DNA from: Candidatus Roizmanbacteria bacterium
Lineage (GTDB): Bacteria > Patescibacteriota > Microgenomatia > UBA1406 > GWC2-37-13
Direction: 5' to 3'
DNA: 64,000 nt
NCBI GenBank assembly: GCA_016215445.1
Contig: JACRJL010000003.1
Coordinates: 280,924-344,923 of the forward strand
Shown: positions 22,288 through 32,131 of the stretch, one piece after another
Position numbering within the stretch: position 1 is the stretch's first letter
Layout: the number at the start of each line of letters is the position of its first letter
Notes under the pieces: model-generated
The model's input: only the letters and a program-made list of their open reading frames with translations
Told to the model about the DNA's origin: nothing
The model's database searches: none
Program-made: the position numbers and the translations under genes

Positions 22288-23135
22288 AAAGATAATCCAG
22301 TTTTTTCTTCGATCCAACTTTCATATGATGAGATATTGGCGTAAAAAGAATCATTCGATTTTTCAAATGTTTGATTTATCACACCGACGGCGTAAGCCGT
22401 TCCATTAAGTCTACTGATTAACGGCCCCCCAGAATCATAAGAGTAAGGTTTTGCGGGTGTGTTTGAAGTCAGATTTTTTGTGTCGGAATAGTAATCATAA
22501 GTGATATCCGCTTTTTGCAGTATATCAGATTTAGATTTTGAGTCGGAAGTTTTATACCCCCAACCCAAAATAGTACCGTTTTTATTAAATAAAGAAATAT
22601 CATTTTTATTAATACTGATTGGTAAAAAAGTTGTGAATGACTTATTAAGTTTGATTAAAGCAATATCATTAGGATTTATTTCGTTAAATTTCGGTTTATA
22701 ATCTTTATGGATTATTAATTTACTGACACTTCTTAGGTTATCATTGTCTACTTCGTCAGTTAATTTCAATACGTTGAAAGCGACACCGATATTTGATTTA
22801 CCATAATAATCAAAACAATGAGCGGCAGTTAAAACCCAATTTTTATCAATTAAAACTCCACCGCATAAGTGTTGTTCATATAAGTTTGGTTTTTTAGTAG
22901 AAAACAAAGGTTTGTAATATATACTAACCATAAAAGGAAATTCTCCGGCATAGGCATCTTGTCCGCCTATAATAGCTTTTGGTCTTAATCTGTAAGGTGA
23001 AATTCGTGGTGAGGCTTTGGTGTCGAATGAGTATTTGTTTAAAGAATTCGTAGTTTGAAAGACAACGATTATTGAAAGGAGAAGGATAATGAGTAAACTT
23101 ATAAAAAATAATAAAAATGTTTTTTTGTGTTTCAT
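22284..23135 (-). CDS. Membrane-anchored chymotrypsin-family (S1) serine protease
   Basis: 283 residues. Residues 5-26 are a membrane anchor or uncleaved signal. The catalytic domain begins at IIGGQDAYAGEFPF, like the activation site of S1 zymogens, with the triad His106 (TAAHCF), Asp157 (NDIALIKL) and Ser235 (YDSGGPL). The usual Gly before Asp-Ser is Tyr. The residue six before Ser235 is Lys if no gap is present, so cleavage is unlikely to be trypsin-like. It follows the Lon-type ATPase gene after only 3 bp, so the two are one operon. It should act outside the membrane. Confidence 0.92.
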   Translation of the reverse strand: MKHKKTFLLFFISLLIILLLSIIVVFQTTNSLNKYSFDTKASPRISPYRLRPKAIIGGQDAYAGEFPFMVSIYYKPLFSTKKPNLYEQHLCGGVLIDKNWVLTAAHCFDYYGKSNIGVAFNVLKLTDEVDNDNLRSVSKLIIHKDYKPKFNEINPNDIALIKLNKSFTTFLPISINKNDISLFNKNGTILGWGYKTSDSKSKSDILQKADITYDYYSDTKNLTSNTPAKPYSYDSGGPLISRLNGTAYAVGVINQTFEKSNDSFYANISSYESWIEEKTGLSF

Positions 23136-23138
23136 GAA

Positions 23139-24185
23139 TTAAGGCAAATACTCTCTTAAGTTACTTTCATCGATAGTAAATTTTTGACCTTCGCCAGAAA
23201 CTATCTTCAAAGCAACTCTTCTGACAATCCCTTCAATAGTTCTTTCGAGGCTCCTTATTCCAGCGTCAAAACCCATTGGTCTGGTTATTTTTGACCAAAC
23301 GTTATCTGCGACAATTAAATTCTCACCGTCCAAACCGGTTTCTTTAAAAAGTCTAGGTAGAATATATTTTTTAGCGATGGCGATTTTTTCGTCGTCAGAA
23401 TATGCAGGCATCTGTATAAATTCAAGTCTGTCCATAACAGCCGTGGAAATGTTGTTGGTATTATTTGCTGTGGCAATAAAGACAACTTTAGATAGATCAA
23501 ATGGGTAATCTATAAAATAATCAGTAAAATTTGAATTCTGTCCGGGATCGAGTAGTTCGATAAGCACACCCATGATGGCGGCTCGTGATTCTGGGGTAAT
23601 ACGATCCAATTCATCCAAAAGAATAACTGGATTATATGCTGCCGCTCTTCGTAACGCTTTTATTACCATGCCTGGCTCAGCTTCAAAAGAATTTTTTGAT
23701 TGACCACGTAGATCGAGAGCTGAAGACAGTCCACCGAAAGGAATTCGGACAAACTTTTTTCCAAGTGCTTCGGCGACGGATCTGGCGATAGTAGTTTTAC
23801 CTGTTCCTGCTAAACCAACAAAGAAAAGATTTGGCGCATGAAAGCTTTCTGTTTTCATAGTGTGTCTCTGTACGATTAAGACTGATAAGTATTCAAGTAT
23901 TCTCTTTTTAATTTGTTCAAGACCATAGTGGTTTTTATCTAAAACTTCTTTAGCTTTGGTGATATCTAATATATCTTCTGTTTTTTTAGCCCAAGGTAAG
24001 TGAGTGATCCAGTCGATATATTTAGTTGTAATGTCTAATTGGGAAAGATTTCCACCATATTTAAGCGCGAGGTTGATCCTTTCAATCTGTTCGGCAGCCT
24101 TTTCATGGAGGTTAGCAGGTAGATCCGAAGACTGCAAAGCAGTTTTTAATTTTTCTATTTCTGACAGGCTTTTTTGATCATCCAT
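23139..24185 (-). CDS. Lon-type AAA+ ATPase lacking the protease domain
   Basis: 348 residues. It begins in the helical region before the Lon AAA module (YIDWITHLPW at 57-65 matches the Lon YLDWL-x2-LPW motif), then Walker A GLAGTGKTT (124-132), Walker B VILLDE (187-192), ATAN sensor, MDRLEFIQM and the alpha-helical lid. It stops at NLREYLP, the point where Lon normally continues into its Ser-Lys protease domain. The N-terminal LAN domain is also missing. An S1 protease gene follows after 3 bp and groES diverges upstream, so a protein-quality role is likely. It could act as an unfoldase or chaperone. Confidence 0.88.
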   Translation of the reverse strand: MDDQKSLSEIEKLKTALQSSDLPANLHEKAAEQIERINLALKYGGNLSQLDITTKYIDWITHLPWAKKTEDILDITKAKEVLDKNHYGLEQIKKRILEYLSVLIVQRHTMKTESFHAPNLFFVGLAGTGKTTIARSVAEALGKKFVRIPFGGLSSALDLRGQSKNSFEAEPGMVIKALRRAAAYNPVILLDELDRITPESRAAIMGVLIELLDPGQNSNFTDYFIDYPFDLSKVVFIATANNTNNISTAVMDRLEFIQMPAYSDDEKIAIAKKYILPRLFKETGLDGENLIVADNVWSKITRPMGFDAGIRSLERTIEGIVRRVALKIVSGEGQKFTIDESNLREYLP

Positions 24186-24209
24186 ATCGTTAGCAGAGTA
24201 AACTTCCTA

Positions 24210-24238
24210 TTGACAAAAAGGAAAATTTCAATTATAAA
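24210..24238 (+). promoter_or_regulatory. Consensus promoter of groES-groEL
   Basis: TTGACA (24210-24215), a 17-bp spacer and TATAAA (24233-24238). The start of transcription should be near 24245, giving a leader of about 39 nt. I find no CIRCE inverted repeat between the promoter and ATG 24284, so HrcA control is not supported. Confidence 0.78.
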
Positions 24239-24283
24239 TATTGCACTGAAATTTAATTATAAATTCATTCTATCTAAATTCTT

Positions 24284-24613
24284 ATGTCAAAAACAACAGG
24301 TAATATTAAACCTCTTTTTGATTATGTATTAATTAAACCAATGGATGGTGAGACAAAAACTCCATCAGGAATTGTTCTTCCGGATTCAGCCAAGGAAAAA
24401 CCACAGGTTGGCGAAATCATGGCGGTTGGTCCAGGAAAAGGATGTTGCGGTGAAAGCTGTTGCGACGATGACAGCTGTGAAACCGATGAAATGGTTGTCA
24501 AGGTAGGTCAAAAAGTCCTCTATAAAAAATGGGGAGGTAATGAAGTGAAGGTAGGTCAGGAAGAATGGCTGTTAATAGAACAAAAAGATATTATGGCGGT
24601 CGTAGGGGTTTGA
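24284..24613 (+). CDS. groES: Co-chaperonin GroES with cysteine-rich insertion
   Basis: 109 residues, somewhat longer than the usual 95-97. The N-terminal core (PLFDYVLIKPMDGETKTPSGIVLP, mobile loop included) and C-terminal strands (VGQKVLYKKWGGNEV) are normal. The extra sequence follows VGPG and reads GCCGESCCDDDSCETDE (residues 53-69): five cysteines and many acids in the position of the roof hairpin. This could bind a metal or form disulfides; neither is shown. It caps GroEL and precedes groEL by 40 bp. Confidence 0.96.
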   Translation: MSKTTGNIKPLFDYVLIKPMDGETKTPSGIVLPDSAKEKPQVGEIMAVGPGKGCCGESCCDDDSCETDEMVVKVGQKVLYKKWGGNEVKVGQEEWLLIEQKDIMAVVGV

Positions 24614-24644
24614 TTTATCAAACTCGTACAATTATAAATTGTAA

Positions 24645-26318
<1,674 letters not shown>

Positions 26319-26366
26319 AGATTAAATAAATCTGCTACCATATTGTAAGAGGGGTGGTGAGAGATT

Positions 26367-26621
26367 ATGGCAGATCAAAAAGTGGGCACAGTTTCCCATT
26401 ATTATAACCATTTAGGAGTAGCCATTATTGAGGTTGAAGCTCCTTTTTCAGTCGGCGATACTTTAAAGTTTGTCAAACACGAAGAGGAACTATTTAAACA
26501 ACAGGTTGCCTCAATTCAGGTGGAACATAAACAGATAGTCAAAGCAGAGAAAAAAATGAGTGTCGGTATCAAAGTTGACAAACTGGTTCACGAGAACGTC
26601 GAAGTCTTTAAAGTAACTTAA
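26367..26621 (+). CDS. EF-Tu domain-2-like small beta-barrel protein
   Basis: 84 residues. GTVSHYYNHLGVAIIEV, FSVGDTLKFV and MSVGIKVDKLVHENVEVFKV match the translation-factor domain-2 barrel, which also occurs as a small stand-alone protein in archaea and CPR bacteria and as the C-terminal domain of U32 peptidases. No GTPase domain is present. A purine-rich AGAGGGGTGGTGAGAG stretch lies just upstream of ATG 26367. It follows groEL and may share its transcript. It could bind RNA or a modified protein; the function is not known. Confidence 0.82.
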   Translation: MADQKVGTVSHYYNHLGVAIIEVEAPFSVGDTLKFVKHEEELFKQQVASIQVEHKQIVKAEKKMSVGIKVDKLVHENVEVFKVT

Positions 26622-27457
26622 GAAAAGATTTTTTTATAAGCTCCAAGCAGTTTGTATTGAGTCTTCTTTAAGTTGTAAACTAGGTGTTTTATTTGATTGA
26701 ATTCCTTGCCATAGCCAAAGTTTTTGATCGGTCTGGTTAAATCTATCTGTCCGGCGTTATGAACTATGGCAATCTTTTTACCATTACTTTTATAAAAGAT
26801 GCCGTTTTTTACAATAAAACCCTTTTCTTCAGTACTCATCATAAAGTTGTATTTATTATCGATAAACTTGAATCCGGTTTGGTAAAGGAAATAATTGAGG
26901 ATTATCTGGTCAGGTCCCCAAGCATTTTTATCTTTTATCATTTTTTTCATCAGTTCACAAAGTTCAATAAATTTTTGGCAAGGAGCAAAGATAACGCCGG
27001 CGTTTATAACTGGTTTATTTTTGACGGTTTTCCAGATTTTTTCTTTTATTCCTTTTTTGAAATTATTGAATATAAACCATTCAAAAAATAGCACTTCCAT
27101 ACCTAAGGGTACTACTCGGAAAGTATCTTTGTTTTTCTCAAAAACAGAAGAAATTTCTTCCTGAAAGATAATGTCGCCCCCGTCGGCAAAAAGGACCTGA
27201 TCGTAGAATTTGTCTTTTAAATATTTAGCTGAATCGAAAAATCTTTTGTTGACGATATGGTATTTTTTTTCACCTGGAAATAAAATAACGCTTTGTTTCT
27301 TTAATTTATTTTTTTGCTCAACAGAGAGTCCATAGTCTATAACGACGACGTCGATATTAGTCAAATTGACATTGTTCTTGAGAGATTTATACCAATGATT
27401 GACGACAAAATCACCAGATTTATCATTAGAGCAGGTTATAATAACGTTTTTAGGCAT
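26618..27457 (-). CDS. Putative GT-A type glycosyltransferase
   Basis: 279 residues, no membrane helices. The layout suggests a nucleotide-sugar transferase: MPKNVIITCSNDK start, YDQVLFADGGDIIFQ (a possible Asp-x-Asp-like metal site), INAGVIFAPCQKF and WGPDQIILNYF, like GT8 or related enzymes in which a late Asn-Ala-Gly and Asp-Gln follow the metal site. The sequence is divergent, so the family is uncertain. It overlaps the C-terminal end of the EF-Tu-like gene by 4 bp and abuts the Cys-repeat protein gene upstream. Confidence 0.6.
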   Translation of the reverse strand: MPKNVIITCSNDKSGDFVVNHWYKSLKNNVNLTNIDVVVIDYGLSVEQKNKLKKQSVILFPGEKKYHIVNKRFFDSAKYLKDKFYDQVLFADGGDIIFQEEISSVFEKNKDTFRVVPLGMEVLFFEWFIFNNFKKGIKEKIWKTVKNKPVINAGVIFAPCQKFIELCELMKKMIKDKNAWGPDQIILNYFLYQTGFKFIDNKYNFMMSTEEKGFIVKNGIFYKSNGKKIAIVHNAGQIDLTRPIKNFGYGKEFNQIKHLVYNLKKTQYKLLGAYKKIFS

Positions 27458-28278
27458 TATTTAATTATATCGAGGATTTTTTGAAATAGAATTATGAAGA
27501 GATTCTCTTCGGTTGAAGCACCCTTTACTTCAGGCGTAATTGTTTTCTCTAGATTTATATTTATTTCGGTTGTTTTTGTTTCTTCAGCTAAAGAAGGCGT
27601 TGGAGTTGTTTTTAGTTCAATATTTTCTTCGGGTGATTTGCTAGCTGTTATTTCTTCCCGTTCGAGTTTTATTGGTTGAGGACTAATTCTTCTGAATCCT
27701 GTATCTTCAACTTTTTTTTCTTTACGTAGTCCTAATTGCCTAAAGAAGTCTGAACACCTTTTCTTATTATTTTCCTGTTCACATAACGATTTACAAGCTT
27801 CAGGAGTAGCACAGCCGATAAGCAATTTTGCTTTTGTCACCATTTCCTGGTTCAATATAGTTTTTACCCTTTCAGTTTCCGGTTTATATCTTTTTCGGAA
27901 AATATCACATTTTTCTGAATTTTCTTTTTGTTCGCAAAAGAATTTACAAGTTTCCTCGGTACAATTTAATTCAAGTTTGGCTTTTTGCAAAAGTAATCTC
28001 TTTTTATTTATTTCTTGTTGCTCATTATAAAAGCCTTTTTTCTTACCATAAGTTTTACAGGCATCAATATTTGCGGAGTCGGCGCAAAAAGTGTGACAGC
28101 TTATAAAATCAGCACAGTTTCCGAGTTCGGCAATCGGGAAAACCACTCCGTACTTTCTTAATTTTTCTGTATTACTTTGTTGATTAACGGATACAGTTTT
28201 AGTTTGGGCTTTAATTGAATTTACTAATCCGAATAGTGACAGAAAAATAAAAATGACTAAAATTAATTTGGTTTTCAT
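27457..28278 (-). CDS. Exported protein with three four-cysteine helical repeats
   Basis: 273 residues with a signal peptide (about 1-24, ending SIKA). Three repeats follow: NCADFISCHTFCADS...CKTYGKK, NCTEETCKFFCEQ...CDIFRKR and GCATPEACKSLCEQ...CSDFF. Each has four cysteines spaced about C-x4/5-C-x3-C-x8-C, probably a disulfide-locked helical hairpin. A charged, Thr/Pro-rich tail and a final hydrophobic segment (FIILFQKILDII) follow. I believe similar repeats occur in other CPR exported proteins. Formation of these disulfides would need an oxidase such as the VKOR domain encoded in this window. Confidence 0.75.
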   Translation of the reverse strand: MKTKLILVIFIFLSLFGLVNSIKAQTKTVSVNQQSNTEKLRKYGVVFPIAELGNCADFISCHTFCADSANIDACKTYGKKKGFYNEQQEINKKRLLLQKAKLELNCTEETCKFFCEQKENSEKCDIFRKRYKPETERVKTILNQEMVTKAKLLIGCATPEACKSLCEQENNKKRCSDFFRQLGLRKEKKVEDTGFRRISPQPIKLEREEITASKSPEENIELKTTPTPSLAEETKTTEININLEKTITPEVKGASTEENLFIILFQKILDIIK

Positions 28279-28766
28279 TGTAAGTTATCAAATGGATTAA
28301 CGTTTTCGTTAAAAGGATTGGATGACTGAGTATCCTCTTTAAATAAGTTTTGATATTCGGGTGTCGGAGTCGGTGTCAAGGTAACAGTTGGAATAAGAGA
28401 CGGTGAAGGAATCGGGCTAACTTTTATTTTGTATTTAGAGAGAACGTCTTGTCTATTTATTCGACCGGAAGCTTTAGTGTCATTGGCATTGTTTTGGGTG
28501 GAAGCATATCTATTAACAATTAATCCAAACATTGAGGCGGCAACAACCAGAAGTAGTACTAAAGCCTGAATTGGTACAGGAGGTTTCACTGAAGGTGGTG
28601 TTTCTGGTGGTGTAGTTACCGGAGGGGATGCAGGCGGCGGTGGGGGTGTTGGAGTTGAGGGTTGAACGGGTGGTGGAGGAACAGGATTTACCGGTTGTTC
28701 AATTGGGGGTGTTGGTGGAACGACTGGAGTTTGAGTTGTTGGGGTTTGATTAGTGTCGTCGATCAT
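28275..28766 (-). CDS. Proline-rich single-pass membrane protein
   Basis: 163 residues from ATG 28766 (MIDDTNQTPTTQTP); a longer frame from 28787 is less likely. An N-terminal proline-rich low-complexity region (about 6-65) leads to one membrane helix (VPIQALVLLLVVAASMFGLIV), then a linker and a Pro/Thr-rich stretch ending NPFNENVNPFDNLQ. It overlaps the Cys-repeat gene by 4 bp, so the pair is probably co-translated. No function can be given. Confidence 0.7.
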   Translation of the reverse strand: MIDDTNQTPTTQTPVVPPTPPIEQPVNPVPPPPVQPSTPTPPPPPASPPVTTPPETPPSVKPPVPIQALVLLLVVAASMFGLIVNRYASTQNNANDTKASGRINRQDVLSKYKIKVSPIPSPSLIPTVTLTPTPTPEYQNLFKEDTQSSNPFNENVNPFDNLQ

Positions 28767-28837
28767 GCTTATAACTAAGCATCTCAAAACATAAGCTTCC
28801 TGTCAAGTCTCAATCGTGTTTAGATATATAAGTTTTT

Positions 28838-29410
28838 TTATGGTCTTAATATTACTCCAGCAGAAACAATCAAAAAAATCCCTATCGAATTAAGAATAAA
28901 CGAAAGTAGAATAAATTGATTTGTCTTCAATTTTGAAATACCCATTAACCCTACACCTAATTCATCCGGCAAAGGAGAGGCAACAATAAGCGCTCCAAGT
29001 ATAGGAAGGGTCCAACTAAAGTATTTTGTATGAATTATGTGAGTTATTTTATCTCCACCGAGAACTTTAACCAAGTGTTTTATTTCAGCGTCCAGATTTT
29101 TATTCCTTATGTAATGAAATATTGTAAGATCTCCAATTACCGCGCCAATGCCTGCAATTATTCCAATTTCAACAGGATGAAGAGTTTCTGCCAATAAAAG
29201 AAGCAATGCGGTACCGATAGATACTGTAAAGGTTGAAACAAAAAGTATTCCGCCAAAAAAGGCACTGATATAACCAAGATTACCAATATTAAATATCAGT
29301 TCTCGAAAAAGCGTAGTATTAAGAAGAATTAACCCGATAATAATACTAAGGACAAAATATGTCAGGTTTTTAAAATGATATCTACGCCACCTTTTTTCTA
29401 ACAAGTCCAT
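28838..29410 (-). CDS. VTT/DedA-like membrane protein
   Basis: 190 residues with five hydrophobic segments. ETLHPVEIGIIAGIGAVIGDLTIFHYI and the later ASPLPDELGVGLMGISKL resemble the re-entrant loops of VTT (DedA/SNARE-associated) proteins, although the match is weaker than for the protein at 36033. Members scramble or transport lipids such as undecaprenyl phosphate. TATACT (29422-29417) lies 6 nt before ATG 29410, so the message is likely leaderless. Confidence 0.65.
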   Translation of the reverse strand: MDLLEKRWRRYHFKNLTYFVLSIIIGLILLNTTLFRELIFNIGNLGYISAFFGGILFVSTFTVSIGTALLLLLAETLHPVEIGIIAGIGAVIGDLTIFHYIRNKNLDAEIKHLVKVLGGDKITHIIHTKYFSWTLPILGALIVASPLPDELGVGLMGISKLKTNQFILLSFILNSIGIFLIVSAGVILRP

Positions 29411-29416
29411 TTAAAA

Positions 29417-29422
29417 AGTATA
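29417..29422 (-). promoter_or_regulatory. -10 box (TATACT) 6 nt before the start at 29410
   Basis: The spacing to the ATG leaves no room for a ribosome binding site and predicts a leaderless mRNA. Confidence 0.55.
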
Positions 29423-29464
29423 TCAAAAAGGTTCAAACGTCTATTCATCTCTCTAAAAAGCGGG

Positions 29465-29547
29465 TCCAGAGGGGAGGATTCGAACCTCCGAAGGGAAAAC
29501 CCAACAGATTTACAGTCTGTCCCCGTTGGCCACTTGGGTACCTCTGG
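29465..29547 (-). tRNA. tRNA-Tyr (anticodon GTA)
   Basis: Acceptor CCAGAGG pairs with CCTCTGG. The variable arm is long, the anticodon stem is ACAGA/TCTGT with loop CTGTAAA giving GTA, and the T arm is GGAGG-TTCGAAT-CCTCC. CCA is not encoded. Confidence 0.93.
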
Positions 29548-29583
29548 TTTATCACTAAATTATATCATGTCATTAAAGCCTTT

Positions 29584-30189
29584 TTAAGGCGTTGGAGTAG
29601 GAGTTGGGGTTAAGGTTAAGGTCGGCGTCGGCGTAGTTGTTGTTTGCGTTGTCGGTGTAGGACTTTGAGTTGGAGAAGCTGTTGGGGTGGGCGTTTCAAA
29701 TATTTTTCCACCTGTCGTTACAACTATATCAAACTCACTATCCTTATCAAGATTTGTCGAATCGATCTCTATTTCGTCAAAAGTCTCTTTTAAAGCATCT
29801 TTAATATTATTGGCAACGTCTTCAAAACCTTCTTTTGCCTGTATAGATGTAGACGTGTGATTGAATTCTTCAGCATTGGTTGATTTGATATTTTCAGCAC
29901 TATAACCTGCATCTTTGAGAAGCTCGACTGCTTCATTTGCTTGACCAGGCGTACCTGTTCCGTTTAATACTTGAATTTTAATGGATTCTTTATTAATTTT
30001 TGGTTTATCGGCTTGAGTTGGAGTAACGGTTTTAGTGATAACTACTTTAGTTTTTTCCGGTTCTTTTTTTTGTCTAAGTATTAACCAGCTACCGACAAGT
30101 GCAACAACTACGGCAACAAAAATCAATAAAGGGTATTTATTTTTTGGTTTTTGTGGTGAATTTAAAAAAGCTGGTTCTTGGTTTTGCAT
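29584..30189 (-). CDS. LytR_C-domain membrane protein with Pro/Thr tail
   Basis: 201 residues. One membrane helix (about 19-40) leads to a LytR_C domain with IKIQVLNGTGTPGQANEAVELLKDAGY, then DIVVTTGG and a low-complexity Pro-Thr tail of about 45 residues. LytR_C domains occur in envelope proteins, often beside LCP phosphotransferases that attach glycans to the wall; no LCP domain is present here. TATAAT (30203-30198) lies 8 nt before the ATG. Confidence 0.83.
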   Translation of the reverse strand: MQNQEPAFLNSPQKPKNKYPLLIFVAVVVALVGSWLILRQKKEPEKTKVVITKTVTPTQADKPKINKESIKIQVLNGTGTPGQANEAVELLKDAGYSAENIKSTNAEEFNHTSTSIQAKEGFEDVANNIKDALKETFDEIEIDSTNLDKDSEFDIVVTTGGKIFETPTPTASPTQSPTPTTQTTTTPTPTLTLTPTPTPTP

Positions 30190-30190
30190 A

Positions 30191-30514
30191 TTAGAATATT
30201 ATAACTAAAACAAGAATAATTAGAGTAAATAAGATTAGCCATCTGGCCGTGTAGACAACGAGCTTCACGGCAGACATTGTTTGTTTTTTCTCCCAGAAAA
30301 GAATAAAAGGAAAATACAAAGTGATAATGGCGCAGATCAATGCTGAAGTTGAAAAAAGAGTCAGAAAAAGTAACGGACCGAGATAATTAGGAACTCTTCC
30401 GAACCATCGGTCACCGTTTGCTAAAAGAAAAGCGATTAAACCAATATAAGCAAAAAGTGAAAAGGCCTGGATGAAAGACATGTACTTAAGCGATCTGTCA
30501 CTTATCCTTGTCAT
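30191..30514 (-). CDS. Small membrane protein of unknown function
   Basis: 107 residues with three or four hydrophobic segments (about 13-32, 42-72 and 88-107). No family is recognised. It lies immediately upstream of the LytR_C gene on the same strand and may be co-transcribed. GATAAT about 9 nt before ATG 30514 could be its -10 box. Confidence 0.62.
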   Translation of the reverse strand: MTRISDRSLKYMSFIQAFSLFAYIGLIAFLLANGDRWFGRVPNYLGPLLFLTLFSTSALICAIITLYFPFILFWEKKQTMSAVKLVVYTARWLILFTLIILVLVIIF

Positions 30515-30582
30515 TACATTAATATTATCATATTTATAATATATTTGAAAATATTACTATTTTTATATTAGTATTAAATAAT

Positions 30583-30720
30583 ATGAACATCTTATTGTTT
30601 CTTATTTTGGGGACTGTTTTGTTTTTCATATTTAATTTTCTCGTGGGTATTTTCGGTTTTCAGATGGTGATTTTAATCATGTTGGCGTTTATTCTTGCGG
30701 GAATCGTTCTCGGACACTGA
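30583..30720 (+). CDS. 45-residue hydrophobic membrane peptide
   Basis: The frame from ATG 30583 to TGA 30720 encodes two hydrophobic segments with a short turn (NFLVGIFGFQ) and few charges, ending GIVLGH. The upstream AT-rich TATATTAGTATTAAAT could be a promoter; no ribosome binding site is visible. It fills the gap between the divergent LytR_C-side genes and the next transferase. Coding status is plausible from composition but not proved. Confidence 0.45.
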   Translation: MNILLFLILGTVLFFIFNFLVGIFGFQMVILIMLAFILAGIVLGH

Positions 30721-30723
30721 TCT

Positions 30724-32106
30724 TTAAGGCAAAAGTTCAGGCGGAATTCTGATTCCTATTCTGCCGACGACTATGTCGTTTTTATGGGCAGGCATGTCCA
30801 ATATCACTAGAGGGTTTTTCGGGTTAGCAGATGGAAGAGCGTTATAGTATTCCAATAAATATTGATAGCCGTTATTTAAGCCTAAAGGCATATCATAGAC
30901 GAGGTTGTATTTTTTCCCTTTCAATACTTCTTTTAATTTAAATACGACTTTTTCCTTCGCCGACAGACCCAGTGAACTTGAGGCGGTTAATTTTTTAAAG
31001 TGACTAAAATTAACCAAAAGAAATAATATTGGCAAAATAATCAATAAAAGTCTGAGACGATTATAAAAAAAATCGATTAAGGAGATAGTAATTAGTGGAT
31101 ATAGATAGATAAAATAATATTCGGAAGGTCGTTGGTTATAGCGGAGAAAAGTAATCGTCGTTATTGTCCAGGTAATTAAGCTTGATAGATAAAAAATTTT
31201 CGTAAACCCATGTTTCTTTTTATAAAGATAGAATAACAGGCTGAAAATAACAAAATGGAAAATCAATGTTATATAAATACTATTATAAAAGAAAAACGGT
31301 TTTAGAAAATTTCCGTAGACTTCAAGGGTAGGTTTTATATCGATGCTGCCTCGGATTCTGCCTGTGAAATAACTGATGAATAATTTGCTGTTGAGAAAAT
31401 TATGTCTTAAATCGAAAATAAACAAGGGTGTAAAGTAAAGAAAAAAAGCCAAAATTAAAGAAAGCCATTTTTTTATTTCAAGAGGAAATTTTTTCTTATT
31501 GTGAAACCAAAGTCCTACTAAAAAAAATAATGCAAAGAGGTCGACCGGAAAAAAAAGCGAATGGATCTGCGTAAAAAAGCCCAAGACCAGTCCAAGGAGC
31601 AAATAATTTCCAATAGTCGATTTATTATAGATCCTCCATAAAGAATACCAAATAAAAATAATCCCCAAAGGGATCAAAACAGGTGCCCAAACTGTAGTGT
31701 CATAAGTAATAAATAAATAATTTGCTGCCCAGAAAAAAAGGAAGGCAAGAGCGATTAATGAATTAAATATTTTTTTTATTACAAAGTAAGAAAAAAAGAA
31801 AAAAATTATGTTTAAAAGATAGATAAAATTTATCAGCCCGCTTGGGTGCATTTTGGAAAAAATATAAAAAGGAACAAATAAGTATTCAAAATAGGGACCG
31901 AAGAAAAACCCTTTATCGCTTGTTGCCCTGTGACCGATCAAAATCAGATCGCGGTCGACGATAATTCTTTTTAAGAAATTAGATAAATATTCCTGGTCCC
32001 AGTCGAAGATGATTCTTTTGTCGAGATTATAGAAACGGAGGAAGGTGAATAAAGAAAAAATAAAGACCAAAAGAAAGATTTCAATAATTAAATGCTTCTT
32101 GCTCAT
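30724..32106 (-). CDS. PMT-like membrane glycosyltransferase
   Basis: 460 residues from ATG 32106 (MSKKHLIIEIF). The open frame continues upstream to 32589, but that part lies antisense inside the DipZ-like gene and is rejected. About ten helices; the first loop has Asp35-Trp-Asp37-Gln (IIFDWDQEYLSNFLKRI), parallel to the loop of the paralogue at 3551-4999, and both share FDLRHNFLNSK. The C-terminal soluble part is about 80 residues. It should use a polyprenyl-phosphate sugar. It diverges from the DipZ-like gene over a palindromic -10 region. Confidence 0.8.
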   Translation of the reverse strand: MSKKHLIIEIFLLVFIFSLFTFLRFYNLDKRIIFDWDQEYLSNFLKRIIVDRDLILIGHRATSDKGFFFGPYFEYLFVPFYIFSKMHPSGLINFIYLLNIIFFFFSYFVIKKIFNSLIALAFLFFWAANYLFITYDTTVWAPVLIPLGIIFIWYSLWRIYNKSTIGNYLLLGLVLGFFTQIHSLFFPVDLFALFFLVGLWFHNKKKFPLEIKKWLSLILAFFLYFTPLFIFDLRHNFLNSKLFISYFTGRIRGSIDIKPTLEVYGNFLKPFFFYNSIYITLIFHFVIFSLLFYLYKKKHGFTKIFYLSSLITWTITTITFLRYNQRPSEYYFIYLYPLITISLIDFFYNRLRLLLIILPILFLLVNFSHFKKLTASSSLGLSAKEKVVFKLKEVLKGKKYNLVYDMPLGLNNGYQYLLEYYNALPSANPKNPLVILDMPAHKNDIVVGRIGIRIPPELLP

Positions 32107-32119
32107 GTAAAAGTTAATT

Positions 32120-32131
32120 TTATTATAATAA
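32120..32131. promoter_or_regulatory. Palindromic shared -10 region for divergent genes
   Basis: TTATTATAATAA is a perfect 12-bp palindrome placed between ATG 32106 (minus) and ATG 32138 (plus). It offers TATAAT on both strands, 6-8 nt from the plus-strand ATG and about 15 nt from the minus-strand one. A similar overlap occurs at 11485-11492. Confidence 0.6.

Noticed and set aside
24186-24283. CIRCE element for HrcA control of groES-groEL
   Set aside because: No TTAGCACTC-N9-GAGTGCTAA-like repeat is found. A TTAGCAGAGT stretch near 24190 has no matching right arm.
29584-29720. Tandem DNA repeat in GTTGGAGTAGGAGTTGGGG-like sequence
   Set aside because: It is the Pro/Thr-coding tail of the LytR_C protein; the repetition follows from the low-complexity protein sequence.
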